A stretch of 64,000 nt of DNA, taken from the NCBI GenBank assembly GCA_933228675.1, contig OW121741.1, positions 21,294,201-21,358,200 of the forward strand, in the 5' to 3' direction. The notes below the pieces were generated by a model. The model had not been told where the DNA came from. It searched no databases and was given only the letters and a program-made list of their open reading frames with translations. This DNA comes from Stomorhina lunata (Eukaryota > Arthropoda > Insecta > Diptera > Rhiniidae). Both the position numbers and the translations under genes were made by a program. Positions 1 through 10,607 of this stretch are shown here, piece after piece (the first letter of the stretch is position 1; each line of letters starts with the position of its first letter).

Positions 1-436
1 AAAGTTGTGCAACATAAGTTTTTCTATAGAAAAAGTTGTTCAACATAAGTTTTTCTATAGAAAAAGTTGTGCAACATAAGTTTTTCTATAGAAAAAGTTG
101 TGCAACATAAGTTTTTCTATAGAAAAAATTGTGCAACATAAGTTTTTCTATTGAAAAAGTTGTGCAACATAAGTTTTTCTATAGAAAAATTGTCCAACAT
201 AAGTTTTTCTATAGAAAAATTTATGCAATATAAGTTTTTCTATAGAAAAAGTTGTGCAACATAATTTCTTTTCTAGAAAAAGCTCTGCAACACAAGTTTT
301 TCTCTAGAAAAAGTTGTGCAACATAAGTTTTTCTTTGAAAAAAGTTGTGCAACATAAGTTTTTCTATAGAAAAAGTTAATCAACATTAGTTTTTCTATAG
401 AGAAAGTTGTGCAACATAAGTTTTTCTATAGAAAAA
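1..436. repeat. 31-bp satellite, family A (array continues left of window)
   Basis: About 14 tandem units of 31 bp. Each has the palindromic core TTTTTCTATAGAAAAA followed by the spacer GTTGTGCAACATAAG, which itself holds a short dyad (GTTG/CAAC). Units differ by scattered point changes and a few 1-base indels. The array is cut by the window edge and ends about 150 bp beyond the stop codon of the first gene. No coding potential. It is one of seven arrays in the window with the same unit length. Confidence 0.95.
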
Positions 437-498
437 GCGCTACCAAGTCTTATTGTTAGAATTTTGTATGGAAAATTAATTTAAAAGCTTGTAATAAC

Positions 499-504
499 TT
501 TATT
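499..504 (-). terminator. Polyadenylation signal of first G12-type gene
   Basis: AATAAA on the minus strand about 85 bp downstream of the stop codon at 586-588. Position and exact hexamer fit a fly poly(A) signal. The next feature downstream is the satellite array ending at 436. Confidence 0.55.
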
Positions 505-585
505 TTTCGTCTACAAATAAAAATAGGAATAATCACCTATTTTTGGATTTACTTTTTAAAATACAATTTTCTTTTCACCGCTCTT

Positions 586-1466
586 TTAAAATAAAACCTC
601 CAATTCGGGAGCCAAGCCCAAAGTATCAGTCAAAGTATCTTTCATATCCTCAACGGGTACTCCCAAAGCACTCAATTCCTGAGACAAGACCTTAAACTCG
701 GGCACGTTATTCTTAACATTAAACAATAATTGATGGAATTCCGAAGATTTCAGATTGTCAACAGCCTTAACCAGTTCCTCATCGGTAGCCAATAAATTGT
801 AATATAAATCACGTAATTGTTGAAGCGGCATTACCTTATAGATTTCCTGGATCAGACCACGTATACCCTTAAGTTTCAAATTATCCGAGCGTTGTAAAAT
901 GGGTTCAATGACTGATCTGACTAAACGATTGTATCTCAACAAATCGATGTGTAAAACACGACAGGCATAGTTTCTCAAAATTTTATATTCTAGAGAGTTT
1001 TGTATGGCTTTTACTTTTTCTTTGGTTTGGGGATTCTGTACAAAAGCCTTGAGTGCTTTTATTTCGGGATCTTCGGCATAGGATTTAACAATAGCTTTGA
1101 TTTGTTCGATGGGTATTAGCTTTTTAGCCTGTTTTAAGAAATTTTGGAGACCCAGACCATTGGGGGCGTCACAATTTTCATTGTCTAAATTGGGAAAATG
1201 AAATTAAATGGGGATTCAAAAATCTTTTTGAAAAAAATATATTTAATTTTAAACTTACCTTCCTTTTCCTCATATTTGATTACAAATTCATGATGACCCT
1301 CATTATCATCCCAGACAGGAGCCCAGTTAATTTTTTCCTCTGCCTTTATTGGTATAACTTCAAGGGTTTCAGCATTTGCTTCTTTATTTTCTGATTCCCT
1401 GCAGCTTAAGACTAAAGTGCCTGGAACTACTAGAGCTATTAATAAGATTGTTTTAAACTTAAGCAT
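586..1466 (-). CDS. Insect-allergen-repeat (G12-type) secreted protein, two exons
   Basis: Coding exons are 1466..1259 and 1184..586 on the minus strand, giving 268 residues. The intron has donor GTAAGT (from 1258) and acceptor TTTAG (to 1185); the split codon gives Asp. Residues 1-22 form a hydrophobic signal peptide (MLKFKTILLIALVVPGTLVL), so the product should be secreted. Residues about 70-260 carry two copies of the helical insect-allergen-related repeat: one around LIPIEQIKAIVKSYAEDPEI, the other around VMPLQQLRDLYYNLLATDEE. The family (Pfam Ins_allergen_rp; cockroach Bla g 1, mosquito and fly G12) is made in the gut and is thought to bind lipids; that role is family knowledge, not seen here. 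The splice joint restores the conserved block NENCDAPNGLGLQNFL, matching its neighbour at 3188-4071. The frame is intact throughout. The ATG at 1466 is chosen because it begins the signal peptide and lies 48 bp from the likely transcription start. Confidence 0.85.
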
Positions 1467-1513
1467 TTTTTTAATAATTTTTTAAGAATTTTTATTTAAA
1501 ACTCTTAAAAGTG

Positions 1514-1585
1514 AACTGTTCATTTTTTTCAAAAACTTTTCAACTTTTATACAAATTTTATCATATCAATATATAGGTCAGTTAT
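1514..1585 (-). promoter_or_regulatory. Core promoter of first G12-type gene
   Basis: On the minus strand, in order: ATAACTGACCTATA (1585-1572), a TATA box TATAAAAG (1551-1544), and TGAACAGTT (1522-1514), which sits about 29 bp after TATA where a transcription start is expected. All three recur at the same spacing in front of the second gene (4118-4186). This conservation is the main support for calling it the promoter. Confidence 0.7.
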
Positions 1586-2290
1586 ATGGATCCATTTTGT
1601 TTTCAAAAACTTTTGGCTTTACTTATTTATATTCTTATCTCTGTATTCTTAAAATGTTATTGACAAACAGATTTTATTTCCATACCTTGTCAACAGAACT
1701 TGGTCTGCGAAATTTTTATCTTAACTTTTAATCTTAAATTTTTTTAGGTAAATTCCATACAAAATCTTGATTTCCCATTTATCGCACAATTAAATAATAA
1801 AATTAACTTTAATATGAGTTAAAAGTTCTATATTCCGATACCTCACTTTTGATACTTGAAGGTCCATCAAGACCATTACAACTTTTTCTTTATACCAAAG
1901 CACTTTTGCCTTTTTTCGACCTCATAATCAATCGAAGTTGCTATACTCGAGGCAATGTTTGAATCATCCAATCGAAGTTGCCGGATAGGGAAGCAATAGA
2001 TCAGTCAACCGAAGTCACTCTAAAACTATTTCAGATTTTCGCCATTTTACGAAATAATCGAGTTTAAAGTTTTTTTATAAAAAATGAGTGATCACATCAT
2101 ATTTAACGAAATAATTGAGTTGAAAAGTTTTCGTATAAAAAATCATTTCTATTACAGATCTTTTGAATATATGGCGTTTCGATGTTTGCTTATGTTGTTG
2201 GGGACAACCTTTCCTCGACGCGTTTTGATAATTGGTTAGGCCATCATCATCAGTAGAAGTATTCCTCATTCTGTCTTTCCGTTCAGATGA
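1586..2290. other. Intergenic DNA, no gene seen
   Basis: A+T-rich spacer between the two G12-type genes. It has a short direct repeat (AATCGAAGTTGC near 1932 and 1970) and a pair of similar AAATAATCGAGTT-type stretches near 2050 and 2110. The open frames here are short and have no recognisable motif. Confidence 0.5.
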
Positions 2291-2293
2291 TAT

Positions 2294-2757
2294 TCTTAAA
2301 AAAAATATTTTTCATTTATATTTTTTTCTGATTTTCAAAATGCTATAACTCAAAATCTTTAAAACATAATTGATCAAAACTTTCATTATAACAAACTTTA
2401 AATATTCGAAAAAAATTTGTTACACCAAAGAACCAAATCTCTAGCAGATTACCAAAGTTATATAGAAAATAGTGTCGCTATCTCTAAAATTTAAAAAAAT
2501 TAAAAATTTGTTTCTATTGAAAAAAAAAAATATTTTTCTTTAAATTTTTTTTCTGATTTTCAAAATGCTATAACTCAAAATTTTTAAAATATAATTGATC
2601 AAAACTTTCATTATAACAAACTTTAAATATTTGAAAAAAATTTGTTACACCAAAGAACCAAATCTCTAGCATATTACCAAAGTTATATAGAAAATAGTGT
2701 CGCTACCTCTAAATTTTAAAAAAATTTAAAATCTGTTTCTCTTCAACTTCAAAGCGA
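2294..2757. repeat. Two-copy tandem duplication, about 234 bp each
   Basis: The block CTGATTTTCAAAATGCTATA at 2328 recurs at 2562, and the sequence between (poly-A/T start, GTTACACCAAAGAACC, AGTGTCGCTA) is repeated in the same order with few differences. The copies are adjacent, in the same orientation and non-coding. It looks like a recent local duplication in the spacer between the two G12-type genes. Confidence 0.85.
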
Positions 2758-3147
2758 AACCATTTTGTACCTATAATTAAGACTTTAAATAAATATACGT
2801 GAAGTTTTTTTCTTTTATTTGAATAAATTTGTATCTAAAATGCATTATTTCAAAGTAATATCCTACCTTTTCGAGCAAAAAATTGTATCAGTCCCCTTTA
2901 GTTTTATATGTAATGGTTTTAGATTTGTCTAGAATTAGCGATACTCCTCCTGATGTTAATGCCCTAACCAAACACAAAAATGCGTAAAAGAAAGGTTGTT
3001 TCCTCCAACATTTTTTGATTTTATCAAAAAAATATTTATTAAAATAATAAAAAATTGCAATAAATTGGGATCCTAGTGCAATACACTAATGTACAACTTT
3101 TTAATAAATGTTTGTCATCCCATATTTGTTGAAAAACCCTTTGAATA
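2758..3147. other. Intergenic DNA downstream of second G12-type gene
   Basis: A+T-rich with no convincing frame. The open frame at 3089-3343 on the plus strand overlaps the end of the real minus-strand exon and is a shadow of it. Confidence 0.45.
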
Positions 3148-3153
3148 TTTATT
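3148..3153 (-). terminator. Polyadenylation signal of second G12-type gene
   Basis: AATAAA on the minus strand about 35 bp after the stop codon at 3188-3190. Confidence 0.5.
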
Positions 3154-3187
3154 AAATTTAAACAATTCCATTTATATAAAAATTATT

Positions 3188-4071
3188 TCAAACCAACAGC
3201 CCAAACACGACTTTATCATCCGAATTCGTCCAACCCATAGCATTACAAAACATCTCACACATTTCCTCAACAGGTACCCCCAGAGCACTCAACTGCTTCT
3301 CCAAATCCTTATACTCTGGCACTTTATTCTTAACATCCAATAACAATCTATGGAATTTTTCCGATTTCAAATTGGCAACAGCTTTAACCAACTCCTCATC
3401 GGAGGTTAAAAGCTCCTGATACAATTCCCGAAATTGTTGATGAGGTAGCGAGGCATGAATTTCATTAATAAGACCTCGTATGCCTTTGGAATTTTTCTGG
3501 AGGGGGCTTTGTAATGGGTGAAGCAATAAAGTTCGGGTCAATTGCTGGTATTTAAGCAAATCGAGGTGTAATATACGGCAGCTATATTCCCGAAGAACTT
3601 GATATTCTGGGGAGTTGAGAATGGCTTTAACTTTTGCTTGGTTTTGGGGTTGTTTTATGAAATCTAAAAGATTTTTTAGTTCGTTATCATCAGCATAGGA
3701 TTTTATAATATGATCTATACGTTCTTTGGGTATTCGTCTCTCTACTTCGATGAAGAGATTTTTAAGACCTAAACCGTTGGGGGCCTCGCAGTTTTGAGAG
3801 TCTTTAATAAAGAATAGAATAAAAATCGGATAGTTGAAATATAACTTGGGGAACTTACCTTCTTCCTTGGCTATATTTCTCACAACAAACTCATTATTGC
3901 CCTCTATATCATCCCAGACCGGGACCCCAGTTAATTTTCACTTCAGGAGTATCAGGTATGACGTCTAGAACTTCGGGTTTTATAACCTCATCTTCTTTAT
4001 CCAAACAACTTAAAACCCAAGATACCTGGAGTCAGAAGAGATACTAATAAAATTATTTTAAAGCAAAACAT
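3188..4071 (-). CDS. Insect-allergen-repeat (G12-type) protein, second copy, two frameshifts in exon 1
   Basis: Tandem paralogue of the gene at 586-1466, same strand and same exon plan. Exon 2 is 3801..3188 and intact, starting with D-SQNCEAPNGLGL after acceptor AAAG. Exon 1 runs 4071..3859, before a GTAAG donor at 3858. Shared blocks include GIRGLI.EI, DEELVKAV.NLKS and LSALGVPVE. Exon 1 does not read through. Aligned with the first gene it has one extra base near 4015 (plus-strand CCC run, after the signal peptide) and one extra C near 3926, inside the codons for N-W-G-P-V-W-D-D. Removing these two bases would restore the family sequence, which is why exon 1 can still be recognised. Both extra bases are next to C or G runs, so assembly error is as likely as true decay. 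Promoter, splice sites and poly(A) signal all remain, so I lean to a functional gene with sequence errors. Product and role are as for the first copy. Confidence 0.75.
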
Positions 4072-4117
4072 CTTTTTTAAAACTTTCTTTAAGAAATCTT
4101 AAAGTTTTTAAATATTA

Positions 4118-4186
4118 ACTGTTCAAATTCTTTTAAAATCCTTAACTTTTATACAAAATTTTTTGGCTCGTTTATAGGTCAGTTAT
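4118..4186 (-). promoter_or_regulatory. Core promoter of second G12-type gene
   Basis: Same ordered motifs as in front of the first gene: ATAACTGACCTATA (4186-4173), TATAAAAG (4153-4146), TGAACAGTT (4126-4118), with the ATG 47 bp further on. Spacing agrees with the other copy to within 1-2 bp. Confidence 0.7.
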
Positions 4187-4189
4187 GTT

Positions 4190-4570
4190 ATTTTACCTTC
4201 CCAAAAAACAAAGCCCTTAAACATTCTCCAAAAAAGAACCCACAAAAAACTTAATCTCCCTTTTAAACATTAAATATCAATAAAATTTCAATTCTATATT
4301 TGGATCTGGATTTTAACATAAAACACCTTGTTTACAAGTTGTGGCGTCTTAATTGTCAGATGAAAGTGTTTAGTAGCTATAGCAAGACGTTTGGCTAAAT
4401 ACTCGTTTACACAAACTGTTTTCATTTGCGGTTCCATATGTATGTCTGTAAGAAGATTGTGTCAGTACTGATGACGACTTCTTGTGCGTTCGTTAGCCCT
4501 CAAGTTTATAATGTGTCGTTCCACTTGTTCGGGCGGTGTTTTAGATATTACTTTAACTGTTTAGATCTAT
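4190..4570. other. Upstream flank of second G12-type gene
   Basis: Unique, moderately A+T-rich sequence between the promoter and the 11-bp satellite. No frame or RNA gene recognised. It may hold upstream control sites, but none can be named from sequence. Confidence 0.4.
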
Positions 4571-7500
4571 TTCAGTTCTAAGTTCAGTTCTAGTTCAGTT
4601 CTAGTTCAGTTCTAGTTCAGTTCTAGTTCAGTTCTAGTTCAGTTCTAGTTCAGTTCTAGTTCAGTTCTAGTTCAGTTCTAGTTCAGTTCTAGTTCAGTTC
4701 TAGTTCAGTTCTAGTTCAGTTCTAGTTCAGTTCTAGTTCAGTTCTAGTTCAGTTCTAGTTCAGTTCTAGTTCAGTTCTAGTTCAGTTCTAGTTCAGTTCT
4801 AGTTCAGTTCTAGTTCAGTTCTAGTTCAGTTCTAGTTCAGTTCTAGTTCAGTTCTAGTTCAGTTCTAGTTCAGTTCTAGTTCAGTTCTAGTTCAGTTCTA
4901 GTTCAGTTCTAGTTCAGTTCTAGTTCAGTTCTAGTTCAGTTCTAGTTTAGTTCTAGTTCAGTTCTAGTTCAGTTCTAGTTCAGTTCTAGTTCAGTTCTAG
5001 TTCAGTTCTAGTTCAGTTCTAGTTCAGTTCTAGTTCAGTTCTAGTTCAGTTCTAGTTCAGTTCTAGTTCAGTTTCTAGTTCAGTTCTAGTTCAGTTCTAG
5101 TTCAGTTCTAGTTCAGTTCTAGTTCAGTTCTAGTTCAGTTCTAGTTCAGTTCTAGTTCAGTTCTAGTTCAGTTCTAGTTCAGTTCTAGTTCAGTTCTAGT
5201 TCAGTTCTAGTTCAGTTCTAGTTCAGTTCTAGTACAGTTCTAGTTCAGTTCTAGTTCAGTTCTAGTTCAGTTCTAGTTCAGTTCTAGTTCAGTTCTAGTT
5301 CAGTTCTAGTTCAGTTCTAGTTCAGTTCTAGTTCAGTTCTAGTTCAGTTCTAGTTCAGTTCTAGTTCAGTTCTAGTTCAGTTCTAGTTCAGTTCTAGTTT
5401 CAGTTCTAGTTCAGTTCTAGTTCAGTTCTAGTTCAGTTCTAGTTCAGTTCTAGTTCAGTTCTAGTTCAGTTCTAGTTCAGTTCTAGTTCAGTTCTAGTTC
5501 AGTTCTAGTTCAGTTCTAGTTCAGTTCTAGTTCAGTTCTAGTTCAGTTCTAGTTCAGTTCTAGTTCAGTTCTAGTTCAGTTCTAGTTCAGTTCTAGTTCA
5601 GTTCTAGTTCAGTTCTAGTTCAGTTCTAGTTCAGTTCTAGTTCAGTTCTAGTTCAGTTCTAGTTCAGTTCTAGTTCAGTTCTAGTTCAGTTCTAGTTCAG
5701 TTCTAGTTCAGTTCTAGTTCAGTTCTAGTTCAGTTTCTAGTTCAGTTCTAGTTCAGTTCTAGTTCAGTTCTAGTTCAGTTCTAGTTCAGTTCTAGTTCAG
5801 TTCTAGTTCAGTTCTAGTTCAGTTCTAGTTCAGTTCTAGTTTAGTTCTAGTTCAGTTCTAGTTCAGTTCTAGTTCAGTTCTAGTTCAGTTCTAGTTCAGT
5901 TCTAGTTCAGTTCTAGTTCAGTTCTAGTTCAGTTCTAGTTCAGTTCTAGTTCAGTTCTAGTTCAGTTCTAGTTCAGTTCTAGTTCAGTTCTAGTTCAGTT
6001 CTAGTTCAGTTCTAGTTCAGTTCTAGTTCAGTTCTAGTTTCAGTTCTAGTTCAGTTCTAGTTCAGTTCTAGTTCAGTTCTAGTTCAGTTCTAGTTCAGTT
6101 CTAGTTCAGTTCTAGTTCAGTTCTAGTTCAGTTCTAGTTCAGTTCTAGTTCAGTTCTAGTTCAGTTCTAGTTCAGTTCTAGTTCAGTTCTAGTTCAGTTC
6201 TAGTTCAGTTCTAGTTCAGTTCTAGTTCAGTTCTAGTTCAGTTCTAGTTCAGTTCTAGTTCAGTTCTAGTTCAGTTCTAGTTCAGTTCTAGTTCAGTTCT
6301 AGTTCAGTTCTAGTTCAGTTCTAGTTCAGTTCTAGTTCAGTTCTAGTTCAGTTCTAGTTCAGTTCTAGTTCAGTTCTAGTTCAGTTCTAGTTCAGTTCTA
6401 GTTCAGTTCTAGTTCAGTTCTAGTTCAGTTCTAGTTCAGTTCTAGTTCAGTTCTAGTTCAGTTCTAGTTCAGTTCTAGTTCAGTTCTAGTTCAGTTTCTA
6501 GTTCAGTTCTAGTCAGTTCTAGTTCAGTTCTAGTTCAGTTCTAGTTCAGTTCTAGTTCAGTTCTAGTTCAGTTCTAGTTCAGTTCTAGTTCAGTTCTAGT
6601 TCAGTTCTAGTTCAGTTCTAGTTCAGTTCTAGTTCAGTTCTAGTTCAGTTCTAGTTCAGTTCTAGTTCAGTTCTAGTTCAGTTCTAGTTCAGTTCTAGTT
6701 CAGTTCTAGTTCAGTTCTAGTTCAGTTCTAGTTCAGTTCTAGTTCAGTTCTAGTTCAGTTCTAGTTCAGTTCTAGTTCAGTTCTAGTTCAGTTCTAGTTC
6801 AGTTCTAGTTCAGTTCTAGTTCAGTTCTAGTTCAGTTCTAGTTCAGTTCTAGTTTAGTTCTAGTTCAGTTCTAGTTCAGTTCTAGTTCAGTTCTAGTTCA
6901 GTTCTAGTTCAGTTCTAGTTCAGTTCTAGTTCAGTTCTAGTTCAGTTCTAGTTCAGTTCTAGTTTCAGTTCTAGTTCAATTCTAGTTCAGTTCTAGTTCA
7001 GTTCTAGTTCAGTTCTAGTTCAGTTCTAGTTCAGTTCTAGTTCAGTTCTAGTTCAGTTCTAGTTCAGTTCTAGTTCAGTTCTAGTTCAGTTCTAGTTCAG
7101 TTCTAGTTCAGTTCTAGTTCAGTTCTAGTTCAGTTCTAGTTCAGTTCTAGTTCAGTTCTAGTTCAGTTCTAGTTCAGTTCTAGTTCAGTTCTAGTTCAGT
7201 TCTAGTTCAGTTCTAGTTCAGTTCTAGTTCAGTTCCTAGTTCAGTTCTAGTTTCAGTTCTAGTTCAGTTCTAGTTCAGTTCTAGTTCAGTTCTAGTTCAG
7301 TTCTAGTTCAGTTCTAGTTCAGTTCTAGTTCAGTTCTAGTTCAGTTCTAGTTCAGTTCTAGTTCAGTTCTAGTTCAGTTCTAGTTCAGTTCTAGTTCAGT
7401 TCTAGTTCAGTTCTAGTTCAGTTCTAGTTCAGTTCTAGTTCAGTTCTAGTTCAGTTCTAGTTCAGTTCTAGTTCAGTTCTAGTTCAGTTCTAGTTCAGTT

Positions 7501-9213
7501 CTAGTTCAGTTCTAGTTCAGTTCTAGTTCAGTTCTAGTTCAGTTCTAGTTCAGTTCTAGTTCAGTTCTAGTTCAGTTCTAGTTCAGTTCTAGTTCAGTTC
7601 TAGTTCAGTTCTAGTTCAGTTCTAGTTCAGTTCTAGTTCAGTTCTAGTTCAGTTCTAGTTCAGTTCTAGTTCAGTTCTAGTTCAGTTCTAGTTCAGTTCT
7701 AGTTCAGTTCTAGTTCAGTTCTAGTTCAGTTCTAGTTCAGTTCTAGTTCAGTTCTAGTTCATTCTAGTTCAGTTCCTAGTTCAGTTCTAGTTCAGTTCTA
7801 GTTCAGTTCTAGTTCAGTTCTAGTTCAGTTCTAGTTCAGTTCTAGTTCAGTTCTAGTTCAGTTCTAGTTCAGTTCTAGTTCAGTTCTAGTTCAGTTCTAG
7901 TTCAGTTCTAGTTCAGTTCTAGTTCAGTTCTAGTTCAGTTCTAGTTCAGTTCTAGTTCAGTTCTAGTTCAGTTCTAGTTCAGTTCTAGTTCAGTTCTAGT
8001 TCAGTTCTAGTTCAGTTCTAGTTCAGTTCTAGTTCAGTTCTAGTTCAGTTCTAGTTCAGTTCTAGTTCAGTTCTAGTTCAGTTCTAGTTCAGTTCTAGTT
8101 CAGTTCTAGTTCAGTTCTAGTTCAGTTCTAGTTCAGTTCTAGTTCAGTTCTAGTTCAGTTCTAGTTCAGTTCTAGTTCAGTTCTAGTTCAGTTCTAGTTC
8201 AGTTCTAGTTCAGTTCTAGTTCAGTTCTAGTTCAGTTCTAGTTCAGTTCTAGTTCAGTTCTAGTTCAGTTCTAGTTCAGTTCTAGTTCAGTTCTAGTTCA
8301 GTTCTAGTTCAGTTCTAGTTCAGTTCTAGTTCAGTTCTAGTTCAGTTCTAGTTCAGTTCTAGTTCAGTTCTAGTTCAGTTCTAGTTCAGTTCTAGTTCAG
8401 TTCTAGTTCAGTTCTAGTTCAGTTCTAGTTCAGCTCTAGTTCAGTTCTAGTTCAGTTCTAGTTCAGTTCTAGTTCAGTTCTAGTTCAGTTCTAGTTCAGT
8501 TCTAGTTCAGTTCTAGTTCAGTTCTAGTTTAGTTCTAGTTCAGTTCTAGTTCAGTTCTAGTTCAGTTCTAGTTCAGTTCTAGTTCAGTTCTAGTTCAGTT
8601 CTAGTTCAGTTCTAGTTCAGTTCTAGTTCAGTTCTAGTTCAGTTCTAGTTCAGTTCTAGTTCAGTTCTAGTTCAGTTCTAGTTCAGTTCTAGTTCAGTTC
8701 TAGTTCAGTTCTAGTTCAGTTCTAGTTCAGTTCTAGTTCAGTTCTAGTTCAGTTCTAGTTCAGTTCTAGTTCAGTTCTAGTTCAGTTCTAGTTCAGTTCT
8801 AGTTCAGTTCTAGTTCAGTTCTAGTTCAGTTCTAGTTCAGTTCTAGTTCAGTTCTAGTTCAGTTCTAGTTCAGTTCTAGTTCAGTTCTAGTTCAGTTCTA
8901 GTTCAGTTCTAGTTCAGTTCTAGTTCAGTTCTAGTTCAGTTCTAGTTCAGTTCTAGTTCAGTTCTAGTTCAGTTCTAGTTCAGTTCTAGTTCAGTTCTAG
9001 TTCAGTTCTAGTTCAGTTCTAGTTCAGTTCTAGTTCAGTTCTAGTTCAGTTCTAGTTCAGTTCTAGTTCAGTTCTAGTTCAGTTCTAGTTCAGTTCTAGT
9101 TCAGTTCTAGTTCAGTTCTAGTTCAGTTCTAGTTCAGTTCTAGTTCAGTTCTAGTTCAGTTCTAGTTCAGTTCTAGTTCAGTTCTAGTTCAGTTCTAGTT
9201 CAGTTCTAGTTCA
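4571..9213. repeat. 11-bp satellite, about 420 copies
   Basis: 4.6 kb of nearly perfect head-to-tail CAGTTCTAGTT. Rare variants include an extra T (GTTTC) near 5071, 5733 and 6494, CTAGTTTCAG near 5397, 6038, 6961 and 7249, and CTAGTTTAG near 4944, 5838, 6851 and 8527. The last units decay over about 40 bp after 9213. The unit contains CTAG but, unlike the 31-bp arrays, no long dyad. Such homogeneity implies recent amplification or ongoing slippage; the true copy number may differ from the assembly. Confidence 0.97.
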
Positions 9214-9687
9214 ATAATAGCTCAGTTTAAATTCAGTTCATATGGATTTAACTTTTTTGTTTGATATATTTTTTTACTGAAAGCTTCCTTTATTATGTGA
9301 AATATGTTCTGCAGGAAGTACTTAACTGCCCTTAGGTTATCTCATATTTTATATTATATTTCGATCTAAGATATGTAGGTTAAGTAGGTAAACAAATGTA
9401 TACATTATTCAAAACATATTTAAATAATATGATTAAGTTGCATGTGTAGTATATATTTAAGAATGGGACAGCTTAATGACTCCATAGACGATTTGTGGAT
9501 AATGACAACTTTTTAAAGAAATAATTTGGCATATTTTCCATATAGGACAACAAAAAGTTTATGAAGATTTGCTGTCATTTGGAACACGTTTTGTCTATAA
9601 CCAAAAAAATTGTCATTATGTTATTCACGTCATAGGGAGTTAAGTAGATTTAAACATTAAAGGAATGAATTATCTCTTAACAAACAA
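9214..9687. other. Unique spacer between opposed 11-bp arrays
   Basis: 470 bp of A+T-rich unique sequence, no gene seen. It separates the long array from a short array of the reverse-complement unit. Confidence 0.5.
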
Positions 9688-9982
9688 AACTGAACTAGAA
9701 CTGAAATACAACATAACTAGAACTGAACTAGAACTAAACTAGAACTGAACTAGAGCTGAACTAGAACTGAACTAGAACTGAACTAGAACTGAACTAGAAC
9801 TGAACTAGAACTGAACTAGAACTGAACTAGAACTGAACTAGAACTGAACTAGAACTGAACTAGAACTGAACTAGAACTGAACTGAACTGAACTGAACTGA
9901 ACTGAACTGAACTAGAACTGAACTAGAACTGAACTAGAACTGAACTAGAACTGAACTAGAACTGAACTAGAACTGAACTAGA
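9688..9982. repeat. 11-bp satellite in inverted orientation with a 5-bp core tract
   Basis: About 25 copies of AACTGAACTAG, the reverse complement of the unit at 4571-9213. In the middle (about 9886-9913) the repeat drops to the 5-mer AACTG. The 11-mer can be read as AACTG followed by AACTAG. Confidence 0.93.
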
Positions 9983-10607
9983 GACTTCTTTTAATGGTAA
10001 CTTTTTGCTTTGTAATTATTTTTCATAATTTATTGTAATCCTAGACCATTTAGATAAATTCATATTTTAATTTTATTGTTTGTGGCCTAGAAACCTTTTT
10101 ATAGCACCACAAACTCAATTTTAAAGAAATTTTGTTATATCCTTATGATAATTTATGACACTTAAAATTTAAACACGTGCCCTGGCATAGAAATCCTCTA
10201 AACGATATGTTTATGGATTTCCGTTTAAACGCACAAAAAACTGTAAGCCGAAACTCTAAAATATGAGTCCTTACGAAAGTTCAATTGTAATTTAATATTT
10301 TATCATTGGGACAAGCGAATCGTAAATAATAAAAAAAATATGAGGCTAAAACATGGAACATTTCAGGAATAAGAGGAAATGGCAATTACAGTACTTGTGT
10401 TTTTTGGCACATACTTAAATACGAAGAAGGAATAAGGAACAATAATAAATTTAAAAGAGGACATTAAGCTTTTGAACTTAAGAAAAGGTCCTTTGAGTTA
10501 AAAGCAAAATTAATATATTTAGCTATGGTCGATTTAAGACAAGCACTTAATAAATAAGATTTAAAAGTTAAAAGGTCAAAGTTCAAGTAAAAATAGATTA
10601 AAAGCAG
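9983..10607. other. Unique A+T-rich spacer
   Basis: No gene recognised. The minus-strand open frame at 10464-10658 runs into the next satellite and has no domain features. Confidence 0.4.

Noticed and set aside
4571..9213. Telomeric repeat
   Set aside because: Flies of this group lack short telomerase-type repeats and the array is internal with unique DNA on both sides.
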